Shown: in pieces, positions 35,462 through 47,890 of the stretch
Numbering within the stretch: the first letter of the stretch is position 1
How the letters are laid out: each line of letters starts with the position of its first letter
NCBI RefSeq assembly: GCF_030272615.1
Contig: NC_081414.1
Coordinates: forward strand, 663,024,938-663,088,937
DNA from: Cryptomeria japonica
Lineage: Eukaryota; Streptophyta; Pinopsida; Cupressales; Cupressaceae
Direction: 5' to 3'
DNA: 64,000 nt
The notes under the pieces: model-generated
Database searches by the model: none
What the model saw: the letters and a program-made list of their open reading frames with translations, nothing else
What the model was told of the DNA's origin: nothing
Made by a program: the position numbers and the translations under genes

Positions 35462-38400
35462 GTATGTTTGAAACCAAATTCTGTTGGGGAGTGCATTGAA
35501 AACTTTCAAGCAAGTGCAAGGGGCATCCTCATAAATTTCAGCAATGCTAAATGGCAGGTGTAAAGTATAAATTCACAACCCTTGCTAGCATTCCTTGCTG
35601 TGTTGGCATTTTACCAGAGTCAATCTCCTTGCGCAGTGGAGTTGGGAGGCCATTTTAGACTTTCAGCAATTTGCAATTGGCATATGAAATGCCTTTCCTT
35701 TGCTAGTCCTTCCTTGTTGTGTGTGTGGTGTCTAGTAAAAGCATAGAAACTACAACCAAACGAATTAGCAAGTGTGCTGCCATCCTCCCTCCTCCCTGTG
35801 TGGGCCTATGGCATGAAGGCATATAAATCTTTAAGCAAAAATGCAATGGCAATCTCCCTACACATAATGTAAAGGGGCATTTAAAATTTTAAACAAATGC
35901 AAAGTGGTGGAAAAAGCAGTCTTCTCCTCTCCTGCATGGCATGTTGAAAAGGATTTAGAAACTCTCAGGTAAATTCCATTAGCAGGTGTGAGCCAATTCC
36001 ATACCCTATGCCTACCTCTCTCCTCTGCCCTGCGTGGAAGTGGCAATAAAGGGGCACATTAGAAACTCCATCAAAATGATATCAAACCAGTCACCATTCC
36101 TCCCTAGGCAGAATGTGGTTGGGTAAAGAGGGCATCATTAATAGAAACTTCCAAGCAAATGCAATTTCATAGTGTCAGGCAAGACCATTATCCCACATTG
36201 GCTGGGCGGGGGAAATTTTGGTATTTAAATATAAGAATACACTTAACTATAGTGTCAAAGCTTTGAAGGACGCAAGGTGTCGGCTGGGTGCCCAGTGGAC
36301 TCCACACATGTGTGCACAATTCCTAAAGCGAGGAGGCTAGCTAGAGACCAGACGGACCCCACATGTGTACAGTTCCCGAGGTGAATGAGTTTTGTAGTGA
36401 AAGAACGAGTTAACTGGTGAGTAGGTTTGAGGTGATCGAACGACAGTCGTTATACCGCATAAGGAAGATGCTCGACAGTTAAGCGATGCGACTTAGTGAC
36501 AAACCACTAACGGTCATGGTGAAAGATAAGGTAATTAAAGATCATGAAAGTTCGTAGAATATCATTGGTGGTCGCTATACCGCAATACAAAGATGCTCGA
36601 CGGTTAAGCTGCATGACTCAGCAACAAACCACTAGTAGTTAGTACAAGCGGTTAAGGTGAGCAGACAGTCTAGTGGCAAATAAGTGGCAGATAGGTGAGG
36701 TGTCATCCTAGGTGGCGAATGGTGGTGTCATGAGTGAATCACAGGCTACCACGTGGCAGGGCATAGGTCCAAAATGAAGAAAAATTAAAGTTAAATGTAA
36801 ATTTTGGAATATAGATAAAATTGAAAAATTTAAATGATGGTGGCCTGCATTCAAGATTAATTCACTCAAGGGTTATTTTTACCCAAATATAGACATATTG
36901 TATACCCTTGGAAAGCTCTCAGAATGAGGAATTTGGTTATATAGTTAGTTTCAATAGATCTCAGATATTTAGAGAGTAGTTTCCATGGGAAGGAAGAAGG
37001 AATATTTTTCAGTTGGGGAAAGAGGGCACTTGGCAATTTCTGATGAAATCTGGTCTTTTCCCTCTTCTTCTTATTCCCATTTCTTCTCATTTGTAAGGGT
37101 TCCAAAATTATGAGAGAAAGGCTCCAAATTTTCTTGGTTTCCAGTTCTGGCATTTTCATTTTTTGCAAATGACAGTGTGTTTCTTCTAAGTTTTCAGTGT
37201 TGTCTTTGCTAGAGGTTTTGTTTCAATTTGTAGGTTTACACATATACAAGGCATGTGTGAGTTTCCACAAAATTGTCTCTAAGATACCATTTGAATTTAT
37301 ACAATTTCATTTTATCAAGGGTAATTTGGATTTATCTCTTTCAGTCTTATTTGAGAGTGTAATGTTTGTCTTTTGGGTATTCTTCAAGGAAGGATTTAAG
37401 TCCTGAAACCAAGCATTAATGATTTTGAGTGTGTCTATTGGATATTATGAGTATAATTTTGTGATAGAGCAGAGGATTGTATTAATGTAAGGCATTAATA
37501 CATGAGAATTTAATATGGAAAGTAACTTGTAATTGAGATCTCTCTTCTAGTTTTATGCATGACTCTATGGCCGGGATTAGGCACTAGTCTTTTACAATGT
37601 TGAAGGATTGTTAGAACAATAATTTAAACTCAAATCAGAATATCTTTATTTTTTGTTCTATGGAAATGTTCCACCTATCTCATGTTCAAACCCGTTGAAT
37701 TATAAATGCAGATTTAGCCTATCTATAGTAACCTCCTTGTTTTGAACCTCTTATGAGATCTATTTGTGTTTATTGATGTTGTCATATGTGTGTAATGGGT
37801 TTGAGTAAATGCATCAAAGGTATACCCACCTAGGTTTTGTAGAGCCTGAAGAGTAGAAAGATTCATATCCTTGTTATGTTGTCCAAGTCCTGATGTATTT
37901 CATAGATTGAAATTGGCCATTTCATAGATTAATTGCAGGTGAACTTGGGTTAACCAGTTTTGGTGAACAACAATAACAATTCGCTAGTTCCCAAACTTTG
38001 TGTTGGGCCGAAGATTGTGTTTATGATTGAATTGTTCTTATGTCCAGTTCTCATAATCATTTCCTAAATACTTGAATCTTATTGGTGATATTGTTTATGT
38101 GAGTAAGAGAGATTTCTAATTGTGATAAGTAGACTTTGTGCTATTTGCATATTTCAGAAATCTTCTGATAGTTAAGTGATTACATAGTAAGCTTTGTGTT
38201 TCTATTAGTTGCTCTTAGTTTTTAAAGAAAATTAATCACATCTTGGAGACTTTGAGCTACAAGTTGTGATTATAGTTGTAATTGTGGAGATTAAAGTAAG
38301 TTGCACTCATGTAAGACTTTGAGCTTACATTATTGTTGAGATATTAGAAATCATTGTAAAGAAGATCTATTAGTTGTAAGAAATATCATCAAGTGAAGGG

Positions 38401-38594
38401 AGATACATCAATTCTAAAAAAAGAGAATTACATGCCCTAAGCTTAACCCCAAATTTAATTTCAAAGTTGTTGAAATACCCAAATTATTCCAAGGGATCTC
38501 CCCTTGATGAGAGGAAAGACTTTGTGTTAACATAGCTGTGTGCGAAATACACATTTTGTCATTGGTACGCTAGTGATAAAATATTCACCCAACA
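35462..38594 (+). repeat. Probable long LTR of the H family, part 2
   Basis: It continues the sequence interrupted by L and ends CACCCAACA six bases before an Arg-type PBS. With part 1 it gives about 4.9 kb, in the range known for Ogre-type LTRs. It holds an imperfect ~130-bp duplication (36428-36640), a TTTAAATATAAG promoter-like stretch (36224-36236) and no gene. The short frames at 36866-37168 and 37197-37406 have no family features. Confidence 0.45.
36428..36640. repeat. Imperfect direct duplication in the H-type LTR
   Basis: GGTCGCTATACCGCAATACA near 36570 repeats GTCGTTATACCGCATAAGGA near 36448. Both are followed by AGATGCTCGAC.GTTAAG and GACAAACCACTA or CAACAAACCACTA about 40 bp later. 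Offset is about 125 bp. Confidence 0.65.
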
Positions 38595-38600
38595 ATTTTT

Positions 38601-38618
38601 TGGTGACTTTGCAGGGGA
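38601..38618 (+). other. Primer binding site of H2 (Arg tRNA type)
   Basis: TGGTGACTTTGCAGGGGA resembles, with a few changes, the Arg-tRNA-derived PBS of Ogre/Tat elements. It precedes the gag region by about 330 bp. Confidence 0.6.
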
Positions 38619-38945
38619 GCGACGTGCAACTGTTATTTTCTCTTTTGGGTTGCCGTGTGTTTTTCCATAAAATATCTTTATTGCTGATTTTATCAAAGTA
38701 TTAACCTGGCTGATCCAAGTTATACTCATGGTCAAAGAGCATAAGGAATTTTTTATCATACATTTGAGTTTTTGCAGCAACATAATTTTCCACTCTTGAC
38801 TCCACTAACAAGATATCCCTTGCAGTGCACAAGGAGTTTTCCTCCTACTGCATAGCGATCTCCTATTCCAAGTGGGGCGTCAAGTTTGCAGGTTGCGATT
38901 ATCCTAACCATTAATAATTTGTTATACCACTATATAATCCACCAA

Positions 38946-40135
38946 GGATGGCTACCTGAGGTCCTTGAGGTACTGCGTTTGGTCCTTTGAGCCTAATGCC
39001 ACCTCTACATGATCTTCCTCGAGGTTCCAAGAAGAATTTACCCAAGTTTTTGGGTGATGGTGCTCAACATCTTGATGAAAACATTGCTGCATTTTATATT
39101 GCATGTGGTGTTTTGGGAGTTGAACATAAAGATGTATCTATAAGTTTATTTATTGAAACCTTACAAGGTGTAGCTGCTAATTGGTTTTACCATTTGCCTA
39201 ATAATTATATCATTAATTGGGATACCCTCAAAACAAGGTTTGAGGTAAGGTTCAAACCTGCTGAAGATGAGCATGTGATCTTGGTGCAATTGACTCAAAT
39301 CAAGAAGGAACCGCAATAACCTATGTGAGAATTTGTGGCAAAATTCAATAAGCTACACAATCACATTCCAGTTGCTTCACAACCTACTGTTGGAAATTTG
39401 AAGTGTTTCTTCATAAATACACAGTTACTGAAAGTAAGTTTTCTTTTGTGTAGAAATAATCCTATAGATTTGTCTATTATACAATAGTTGAAAATGATCT
39501 TATCATTGTTGGTAAGATAAGAAAGGATCCTAACAAGGTTAGGAATAATCAAATTGTTGATGCATCAACCTCTTCAACAAATTCTGCAGATCCTATGATC
39601 AAAAAGCTAGCAAATGAACTGTTAGCACTCAAGAAGCATATTTATGTGCAAGGGAATGCACCATACCATGATGTTCCAAGGAGAATTTTCCCTAATAATT
39701 CTTCCAATTATGCTGCTCGTAATCAAAACAAGTTACCTATAGCTTGAGAGAGACTTGCATTGGAAGCACCACCTCAAAATTCAGCTATTGGTTATTATGA
39801 GGTGGAAGAAAATGATCTTCCACCTTTTGGTGAAGAAAATGCTAATATGCAAAAATATGAAGAGGTAGAATTGGTTGGTGACTCTAACATTCAATACATG
39901 TAGTATGAAGAAGATTATGTCCAGGAGGGACATGATGGAGATGTATTTCCAATTTTCACTCATTCACAAGCTCAACCTAATCAGTTGCAAGTGAATGCAA
40001 AGAGTGATGATTCAACACAAGTGAAGGATTCTCAGTGCCAAATCCACCAAAGGACAACTCAAATCCTTCAAAAGATAATGCAAAGGATAAACATGTAAGT
40101 GCTCCTTAACTCCTATAAATTTTTTAGCTACACCA
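38946..40135 (+). pseudogene. gag of H2 (gypsy type)
   Basis: Start codons are possible at 38948 (soon stopped) or 38995. The frame 38987-39319 contains the Ty3/gypsy capsid signature (GVAANWFYHLPNNYIINWDTL, followed by FEVRFKP). Translation continues in broken frames to about 40100, with acidic stretches (EEVELVGDSN) and stops near 39317, 39326, 39486 and 39746. I see no zinc knuckle, as is common in Tat/Ogre gag. It would form the particle. Confidence 0.75.
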
Positions 40136-40989
40136 AAGACTAGTGCTACAAATGTTCCAAATCCTCAAAATGAAAATTTTTCTCAATCTTTGATCAATTA
40201 TTTTCAAGCATTTGACATAATAGATCATGCAAAGAAAACAAAGGTTCAAATGTCTAAAGTAAAATTTTTGAGGTCTAACCCAAATCAGTTTGATCAGTTA
40301 GTTAATTTTGTCAAGTAAAAAGACATTGTTTCATGTACTTCCCAAAATTCCAATGTTTCTCAAAACAAATTAGTGACTTCTACTACCCCTTTGAATAAAA
40401 TTAAACCATTTTGTATTTCATTATTGATTAATGGTCACAAGTTAAGAAACTATATCATAGATTCTGGTGCATTAGATAATGTGATGCCTACAAAGGTTAC
40501 AAATGCTCTTGGTCTAACTTTGAATAAGACCTTTGGTAGGTGTTTTCCATGGATAATAAACAAGTACCATTAATAGGCCAGATTAAGGATGCAAAGTTTG
40601 CATTTGTTGCATTTCTAGAGAAGAACATCAAAATGAAAATGTTGGTAGCTGATGTGTCAGCTTCATATGGTATTCTTCTTGGAAGTAATTTTTGTAGAGA
40701 TGTTGGAGGTGAGTTAAGTATGGATATGACAGAGGCTCATATTCCTGTGAAAGGGGAAATCCAGAAGTTGATACCAAAGAAAGAATCACAATACATAGTT
40801 GTGAAGTCCGATGATCAACGGGTTCAAATTATTTTTGAGTCATTTGGTATGGGAAATTATTTCTTGTATATTGATGATGAGTTTGTAATTGTATCTGAGC
40901 CAGATTATGTAATTTCACTTGAAGAGAATTCAAGTGACAATGAAAGTGTTATTGCCAAGTCTATAGGTTCTTCAACTTCGTTAGAATAA
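40136..40989 (+). pseudogene. Aspartic protease region of H2
   Basis: The active-site motif is IIDSGALDNVM (about 40455-40490), followed by a frame change near 40540 and the C-terminal signature GILLGSNFCRDVGG (near 40670). This is a retropepsin of the gypsy type. A stop at 40316 and the frame change break it. The downstream acidic tail (to 40989) leads straight into an RNase H domain without an intervening RT. Confidence 0.7.
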
Positions 40990-41420
40990 CCTCTCAGTTT
41001 TGATACTATCAGTCTGGGTGGTCCAAATGATGTTTGGTCCCTGGAATTTAATGGTAGTTGTTCCTCTACCAGATCAGGGACAGGTATTGTGTTGGTGTCT
41101 CCTGAAGGTAAAAATTTTCTATTTTCTTTCAAATTGCAATTTGACAACACTAATAATACTTCTGAGTATTAATCTCTCCTTTTGGGCATGAATGTTGCCC
41201 AGATGAAAGGAATTAAAAATTTGCATGCTCAAGGAGATGTTGAATTGATAGTGTATCAAGTTAGAAATATCTATAAAGCAATAAGTGATAGGATGAAGCA
41301 CTACTAAAACCTTGTTTGCGATTTGATAGAAGCCTTTGATACTTTTGATATATTTATTATTACAAGAGAATTCAATGATAGAGCAGATTCTTTGGCAATC
41401 TCTACTACCTTGATAAGGAT
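40990..41420 (+). pseudogene. Archaeal-type RNase H of H2, catalytic residues lost
   Basis: The fold is readable as LEFNGSCSSTRSGTGIVL (near 41045), FDNTNNTSEY (near 41140), GDVELIVYQV (near 41240) and FNDRADSLA (near 41375), the second RNase H found in Tat-lineage gypsy elements. The first catalytic Asp is Asn (FNGS instead of FDGS, as G retains) and the Glu position is a stop (41170-41172). It follows the protease directly, whereas in G the same domain follows RT-RNase H. Confidence 0.7.
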
Positions 41421-41790
41421 TTCTCTAGTCTCAAGTATACTATTGAGATGGTTTTTCGGAAAAGTGCTCCTAATAATTCTGAAAATTGGCAAGTGTTTAA
41501 TGATGATCAACATGTTAATTTTTTGCAAACTATTGATAATTTTGATGATCTTTACTTTGAAGGTAGTCAATTTCCTTCAAGACATGTGATATAATATTTT
41601 GATCCTCAAACTAGTAAGAAGTTCTTGTAGTTGAAGGGAAACAAGATTCCCAAAGGTCTTGTTTCTCTTGAAAAGCACTTTGACAAGCATGATCATTATG
41701 TCAAGAAGCAACAAAATACAGGTGCCATCACAATGGAATATGAGTAGGTAAATTTAGGGACAACCGATAATCCAAAAATGATTAACATAT
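41421..41790 (+). pseudogene. Pre-RT spacer of H2
   Basis: A broken frame with NLGTTDNPKMINISKN near 41755-41800, the conserved block that precedes RT in gypsy Tat/Athila-type polyproteins. The RT itself does not follow on this strand. Confidence 0.5.
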
Positions 41791-41935
41791 CCAAAAATGG
41801 ATAGTTGTCATTCAAAGAGGCTTGATTTAAATTCTGGAAATCAATACAAATCCAGATTTCTCCATTGTTCTTGTGCACTGGCACAATGTTAGCTATCCAT
41901 GTAGAATGGTGAATGGGAAAAATCATCCTTCACCA
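41790..41935 (-). pseudogene. Inverted RT fragment in H2
   Basis: On the minus strand a gypsy RT N-terminal segment is readable: HSTWIANIVPVHKNNGEIW followed by ICIDFQNLNQASLNDNYPF. It is oriented opposite to its neighbours and directly abuts the pre-RT block. Only ~50 residues remain. An inversion or fold-back during reverse transcription would explain it. Confidence 0.7.
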
Positions 41936-41956
41936 AGCAAGCCGCCTGTGAAAAAA

Positions 41957-44520
41957 ATGAAGTACAAGTATGATAAATACTTGAACATGTTCCTGGATAG
42001 CTTAGTTGAATCCAATGTCAGGAAATCAAGGACATTGAGATTAGCCATATAGACATGAAATAATTTATTGATCAAGTTAAAAAGGCTCCCTCTCATATGA
42101 CACACTTGATCAATTCAGAGTTGCATAAGTATGCCTCTTTCTGAGTAGCAACTCATGATCCAAACTTTGAACTTGTAGTGGTGGATCATTTCGATCCTAA
42201 TACAAGATAGGTGAAGGACACAAATAAAAATGTTGTTATGACACTAGATATTGTTTTCTTTAACAGTGTGTTTAAGGGTTCTCCAATAGAAGAGGTAGTA
42301 GACATAACCAAAGATAGTGCTCAAGAATATTATGAGAAGAATGAAGAAAGATGTAAGAAGATGATCAATACAGTTTTCTTATCTTCAGCCAAGGTCTCTA
42401 CTACTTCAAGATGGCCAAAATACTTCCATAGAATTGATTTTAATGAGGAATACAATGATATGGTCACTATTCTATCATGAGTAAAAGGTTTGGGAGATTC
42501 TCATTACTTGTATAATTGGATGTGTCATTATATGAGCATAATTAAAAAAGGGACTACCAAAATAGATTGGGGTGAGAATATTAGTGATACACTTTGTGCA
42601 CAGTTGAAAGACGTCAAAACAACATTGAAATTCTACATGACCTCATACCTTGTGTATGCAGCTGCCTCTATGAGGCAATATCTAGGTTTGTCTACCAAGG
42701 GTGATAGAAGACTAGTGTCAGTGTGGGATTACTATTATCAAATTACAATTAATAATCAGAGAAGTCACTTTAGAAGGGTTAATGATGCCTTATTTTCTAT
42801 TTGGAAGTGTATGTTTGATAAAGGCATTAGAGAAGAGAAGACTTTCAGAAGCGGCGTACAAAAAGTTTCTTTCTTTGGTTGTGTATTCCTTCAATTTCCT
42901 ACTTTCACATATATTAGCACAGGATATTTTACAGGTGAACCATTCATGTTGCCAAAGTATCCTCCAGATAAAATTTTCCTCATGGAATTATGTTGATAAT
43001 TGATTCATGTAAATGAGAGGCAGTCACAAGCTCATAAAACTGGCCTCAAATTTCCAGAATCCATTGGTCGGTATTCAGTGTTGACCAAACCAAAGGCCAA
43101 AAATATGGAGGATGAAATGCAATGGGTGACTATGAGGAGGTTCAAAGCTCATGATAATTTTTATTTTCATGGGATGAAGAACAAAATCAAGAGGAGCTAT
43201 ACACATGTATATTGACTTGAAGATGTGTAGGCAGATTGCGAAAATGAGGAAGATGTGAGGATGGATTTCAGTTGCCTCACCTTAGAACCTAGATTTGGCT
43301 AGGATCTCAGACATAATGGAAGATATTGATGACATAGTGGACCTAGTCTACTTTGAATGAAAGATTGTTGACTCCCCCCTGCCACTCATCCAATGGTCCA
43401 AGAAGTAAAGTAAGTCTATTACCGAAAGAATTGCTCCTATTTTGGCTAATACCAATTCATGGTTGTTGAAGAAGGGGATTAGAATGAAGCAGCTTCCTTC
43501 CAATTCTAGTGATGATGATTATAGTGATGGTCTAGTTGGAAAAACATCTAAATTAAGGACTAAGAGAAAAGAAGATGTGCAAGTCCCACCACCAATCCCT
43601 TCACCAAAATCTAAGGGAAAAGGACCAAATTTCAAATTCACGGTCAAAGGTCCAAAGAAAGGTGAATCTTCATTAGCTTTACAAGTAACATCTAAGTATT
43701 CTGAACAACCAATCGCAGATGAACCAAAGAAAGAACAAGAAGAACGAGAGATTCCTAATTAAGAAGAAATGAAAGATGTAGAAGATTCAACTCTACAATG
43801 AGAGAGTGCTACTCCCACTACTTGATAGGTATCAACTCCTACTCAAGTTTTCATTCATTCTATTAAATTAGATTCTAATCAAAGGAAGAACATGATGATG
43901 AGGGGTTGAATATATAATTACCACAAGAGGAGGGTGATCAGAAATATGTTAAATTTTTTAGTCTCCCGAGTTTTGATGACATTCCTGCATCCATTATCGA
44001 GTCTTCAATTCTGGATTTTACTAACTCTTTGGAGCAAATAACTCTAGAGCAGCAATAAGTGGCCCTGGCTTCTATAGCTATCATGTTTGAAGCTCCACCC
44101 ATTATAAAGACCATTTTTACCACTATAACACCATCAACGGTTGTAACCACAGTTGTTTCAGGGGAGGAACCAATAATAACTAGAGTCGCTCTATCAACAA
44201 AACCACCATTTGTTCTTATTACCTTAGCCATAGTGGAAGTAATTCCAACTTCTGTTGCTACATTATCAAGTCAGAATGTGTCTCAGATATTGGTGACCAC
44301 TCAAAAGTGGGCCACAACTCAAACCACCAAAGCATATCTTACACCATGGATGGATATTTTGGCACCCTAAAGGAAGAAACAAGTGATTTCACCAGATGAA
44401 TTTGACTTCGAGCAATTAGCTCAATCCAAGGCAAAAAGGACCAAAAAGTGACAGATTGTTTCTCGGGTGTTGGTGGATCCTGCTAGTAAGAGAAAGTATG
44501 ATGAAGTTTTGATACCTATG
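41957..44520 (+). pseudogene. H2 accessory ORF (same family as H1)
   Basis: The likely start is ATG 41957 (MKYKYDKYLNMFLDSLVE); a frame change occurs near 42015. The frame then runs with stops near 42055, 42142, 42208, 42478 and 42994, shifts near 43230-43400, and continues to 44520, where S is inserted. Order: globular domain (includes MTSYLVYAAASMRQYLGLST, FFGCVFLQFPTFT, FTGEPFMLPKYP), Lys/Pro-rich basic segment (KSKGKGPNFKF), Thr/Val/Ile-rich linker, then a second basic stretch. The helical C terminus seen in H1 is beyond S and outside the window. Unrecognised protein; its architecture parallels the accessory ORF of A. Confidence 0.6.
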
Positions 44521-46051
44521 TGTAGAACATGGGATATCACTGAGAGGGGGGTGAATTAGTGATTACAAACAATTTGAAATAGTGTGTGCAACCAGTAGAA
44601 TAATGAAAACACTAACAAGAAATCACACACAAGTTAACATCACATAACACTGGATATATGAGAAAAACCCAATGTGGGAAAAACCTGGGTGAGAAATTAT
44701 GCTAGTGATCTATTGCTCCAATCTAGCCTCACAATGAAATAATAGTTTTACAATGTTTGGGGCACCAACCCAAGGAGCACCAACCCCTAACAATTTATAG
44801 GCGCCTACCCAAAGGAGCACCAACCCCTAAGCTATTCTAGGCACCAACTCAAGGAGAATCAAACCCTACACTGAGCACCCACTCGATAAAATACAATGAG
44901 ATATAAAATCAATACAATGATAAGAACCTTGTTATAAATCAGTTTTGTAGCCGTTACACAATTCACTTTGTCAGTTGAACTATTTTCTATCACACTGCTT
45001 CTTCTCTACTGGATCTCAGTTCTCTCTATCTGAATCCTCTTTAACTAAGCTTCTTCCTAGTGAGATATCCTCTCACACTCTTTCTTCTCTCCTTCACTCT
45101 CAATGGCTACCTTACCGGTTCAATCTCTGTCAATTTGATGGATTGATATGCTTTGTAATAGTTTACTAGTTACCTTAAACCTTGCTAGTTAAACCCTTCT
45201 TTCCGGTTCTTCTTCTAACACTCAGTCACTTCAATATTTTTCTATCAACACTTAGACTAATCAGATCTCCTCTCACATGATCACACTTTCTCATCATATA
45301 GCTTAAGTTTTTGATCTGCACATTTATACACATGCTTTCCAGCCAAAACAAAAACTCAAACTTTACGTGCCTAGGGTTTTCTCCACTGACTCAGTCTATA
45401 TCAAATCAGATCTTATTTCTTGGATTGACAACCTACAAAAAATCAAACATCACTGCCATTTTTTATCCTTCCAATACATGTTCACTATATTTAGCAAACT
45501 GGATCTTGTTCATCGGCTTTAATTTTGTCAACTACAATAAATGATCCAGTTGTTTCCTTTCGATCTGGTTCGAGCCACAATCCTCTGCAATCAATCTGTG
45601 ATTTTTGCAGTCTTCATTTAATATCAACCTAATTGGCAACTACCTCATCAATGCACTATTTAGCTACCACTACATGTTTGCCACCTGGAGTCCATGTGAC
45701 ATCTCTATCAACATCCAACTCACTTGATTGTGTTGGTTCAAACTCGGTCACCAACTGAACATGCTACCAATATACACAAACTAGTTAACCTTTATATCAT
45801 GTAGTTCTTTGTTTTGATGGTTAGGACATGTTATTATTTACTGGTGATAGTCCTCAACCATTTTTCCAAAGTGGCAAACACTTCATATCCTTTCATCTTC
45901 TTATCCGGGTCCTTTAATTTGTCTCTTTGCTTGCTTACCAGTTAACATACTTATTGGTTGACATCAACATGCCAACAATCTGCAATACTCCTACTTGCAT
46001 ACTAGTAACATCAACTTTCTGGTTGACATCAATGAAAACACAATGCCAACA
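44521..46051 (-). repeat. 3' LTR of S (1,531 bp)
   Basis: On the minus strand it begins TGTTGGCATTGTG (46051) and ends CCCATGTTCTACA (44521). It shares several blocks with 6272-7763 and the CCCACATTGGG block with the A LTR. No gene seen. Confidence 0.8.
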
Positions 46052-46252
46052 ATATCCCACTTTAGCATTGACATCAACACACAATGTCGACTCACATTTT
46101 ATTCACAACTTCACTCTTTCTCCCCCTTTGACAACAATGACAAAGGGCTCAGACACCAACTTCACTCTGGAGACTGATGATTAGAAAACTCTTTACACAA
46201 GGTATCCTTGTTGCTTCTCCAAGCATTGACATCTCAAACTCTGACTCCATCT
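46052..46252 (-). pseudogene. RT remnant and 3' end of S
   Basis: The minus strand from 46252 reads ESEFEMSMLGEA, the RT segment after the YVDD box, then jumps to a second copy of the GGCAACAAGG-type sequence and to non-coding 3' sequence with a GGGGGAG run (46113-46123). The RT thumb and all of RNase H (over 1 kb in a normal element) are missing. Confidence 0.65.
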
Positions 46253-47886
46253 TGTAGTATCATAAATTGTACACCCCTTCTAGGGTGGTATAATTTCACA
46301 CTTAGGTTAGCACCTGCCTTAGTGTGTCTTGCATCTTGCATTTCTAATCCCCATTTAAGCATTTAATTAATTAATTTAATTAAATATAAGGTCATTTATT
46401 ATTATAAAGTTGGGCCCTTTACCCTAAGTGTGCCCCTTTTCATCTTATTCCTTCAATGAATCATTTAATCATAAACCCTAATTATGTCTTATTCCTACTG
46501 TTTAGGCCTGATTTCACATATCAACATCTCAAAATCAGATGTAACTTTGGGATGCGCTCTAATATCATCATTCCTAACAGCCTTGAAAATTTGGTGAAAA
46601 TTTAGTCGAACCATGGCCAGAGTGCACGTGGTCCGCGAATTTTTTCCCTGAAATTTAGAGAGCACAAACCTATGATATAATAATGTTTAACCCCAAAATA
46701 TCAGTGGGAAATTCAAATCCTAGGTTGGCCTAAACATGAAATTAAGATCTAGGGTTTCATACTTAAGAGCTCTCTTTCTTCATTTGAAGGGGTCTTCTTC
46801 TAAGAATCTAAGAACAAGTTTTTGGAGTATTAGAGCCTTCTTTGCAGTGAAAGAGTAGATCTTTGAAATCTTCAATAAAATCAAACATTCATCGATCAAA
46901 CATTCATCAAGCATCATTTTATCAATTGGGGTCTTTTGAAGATGTAGAAGAACAATACGAGATCATCATTTGATGATTGGCTTGTACCTCTCCCTTGGGG
47001 TTGGGTATGGTTTCATGTTGTTTTCATGTCTTTTCATAAGCTTCATTTTGATTCATATTCATGCTTTATATCACTTTGTATTGTGGATTTAGAGAATTTA
47101 CTTTGTCAATTTTAAGCAATTAGGGTTTACTCTTTAGGGTTGCTCTAGGTTGTTTACTTTCATTCTTAGGATCTTGCACACATATTTTTAGTACATTATT
47201 AGCTATTTATGGAGGTGGAAATCACCAACATAGGGGTTTGACTAAGGAAAAACCCTATATAACCACCCCAAACCCTCTTTTTCAGCTTCAGGTATAGGTT
47301 CATATCTGAGTGTCGGTGGAAGTTTCGGGACCGAAAGAGCACACAGGGGCAGTTCTGGGTTGTAGATTTTGGCAAAAACCCCAAGGATAGTGGCATGGCA
47401 CCCTTGTCATTCCCAGGACAGTGGCATAGCACCATGGTCCTGCCCTCTATCAACAAGACTTGGTAGAACAATACTTTGTAGGTCTCAGAATCCCTCCTGT
47501 TAGTTTTAGCTCCAGAATTGCAGAAGCTGGACAGTGGTGTGGCACCTTGGTCCCAAACATTTCTGCTCAAATTTTAGACATAGGTGCACCTCTGATTTTT
47601 CCTTTTGATCTGTACTTTTTAGTAGTGTATCAGTTGTTCTCTGATCTGCATTCTTAGATTAGGGTTTGCTTGCTTACTTGTTTTCTAGGTTAGATTGCAT
47701 TGTGCATCATTCCTCTCTCTCATTTACAGCAAAGGAATAGAAAACCTAAGAGGTAATCCATGACTCTCTCTTTCTCATAAGAAGTAGCTAATGTGTATTA
47801 CCTCCCTAGGCTCTTTCGTATTCCATGAGTGTGTATGAGAGTGGGATTAGGGTTTCCATACTTAGTCTCACTTTTTCCCCTACACA
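46253..47886 (+). repeat. 5' LTR of G (1,634 bp)
   Basis: It begins TGTAGTATCATAAATTG and ends CCCCTACACA. It aligns with 61690-63320 throughout, with roughly one difference in ten bases at the start. No gene seen; the 123-codon minus frame at 47199-47570 has no family features. Confidence 0.92.
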
Positions 47887-47890
47887 TATT

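Noticed and set aside
47199-47570. 123-codon minus ORF in the G 5' LTR as an LTR-encoded gene
   Set aside because: The frame is not kept in the 3' LTR copy and has no recognisable features.
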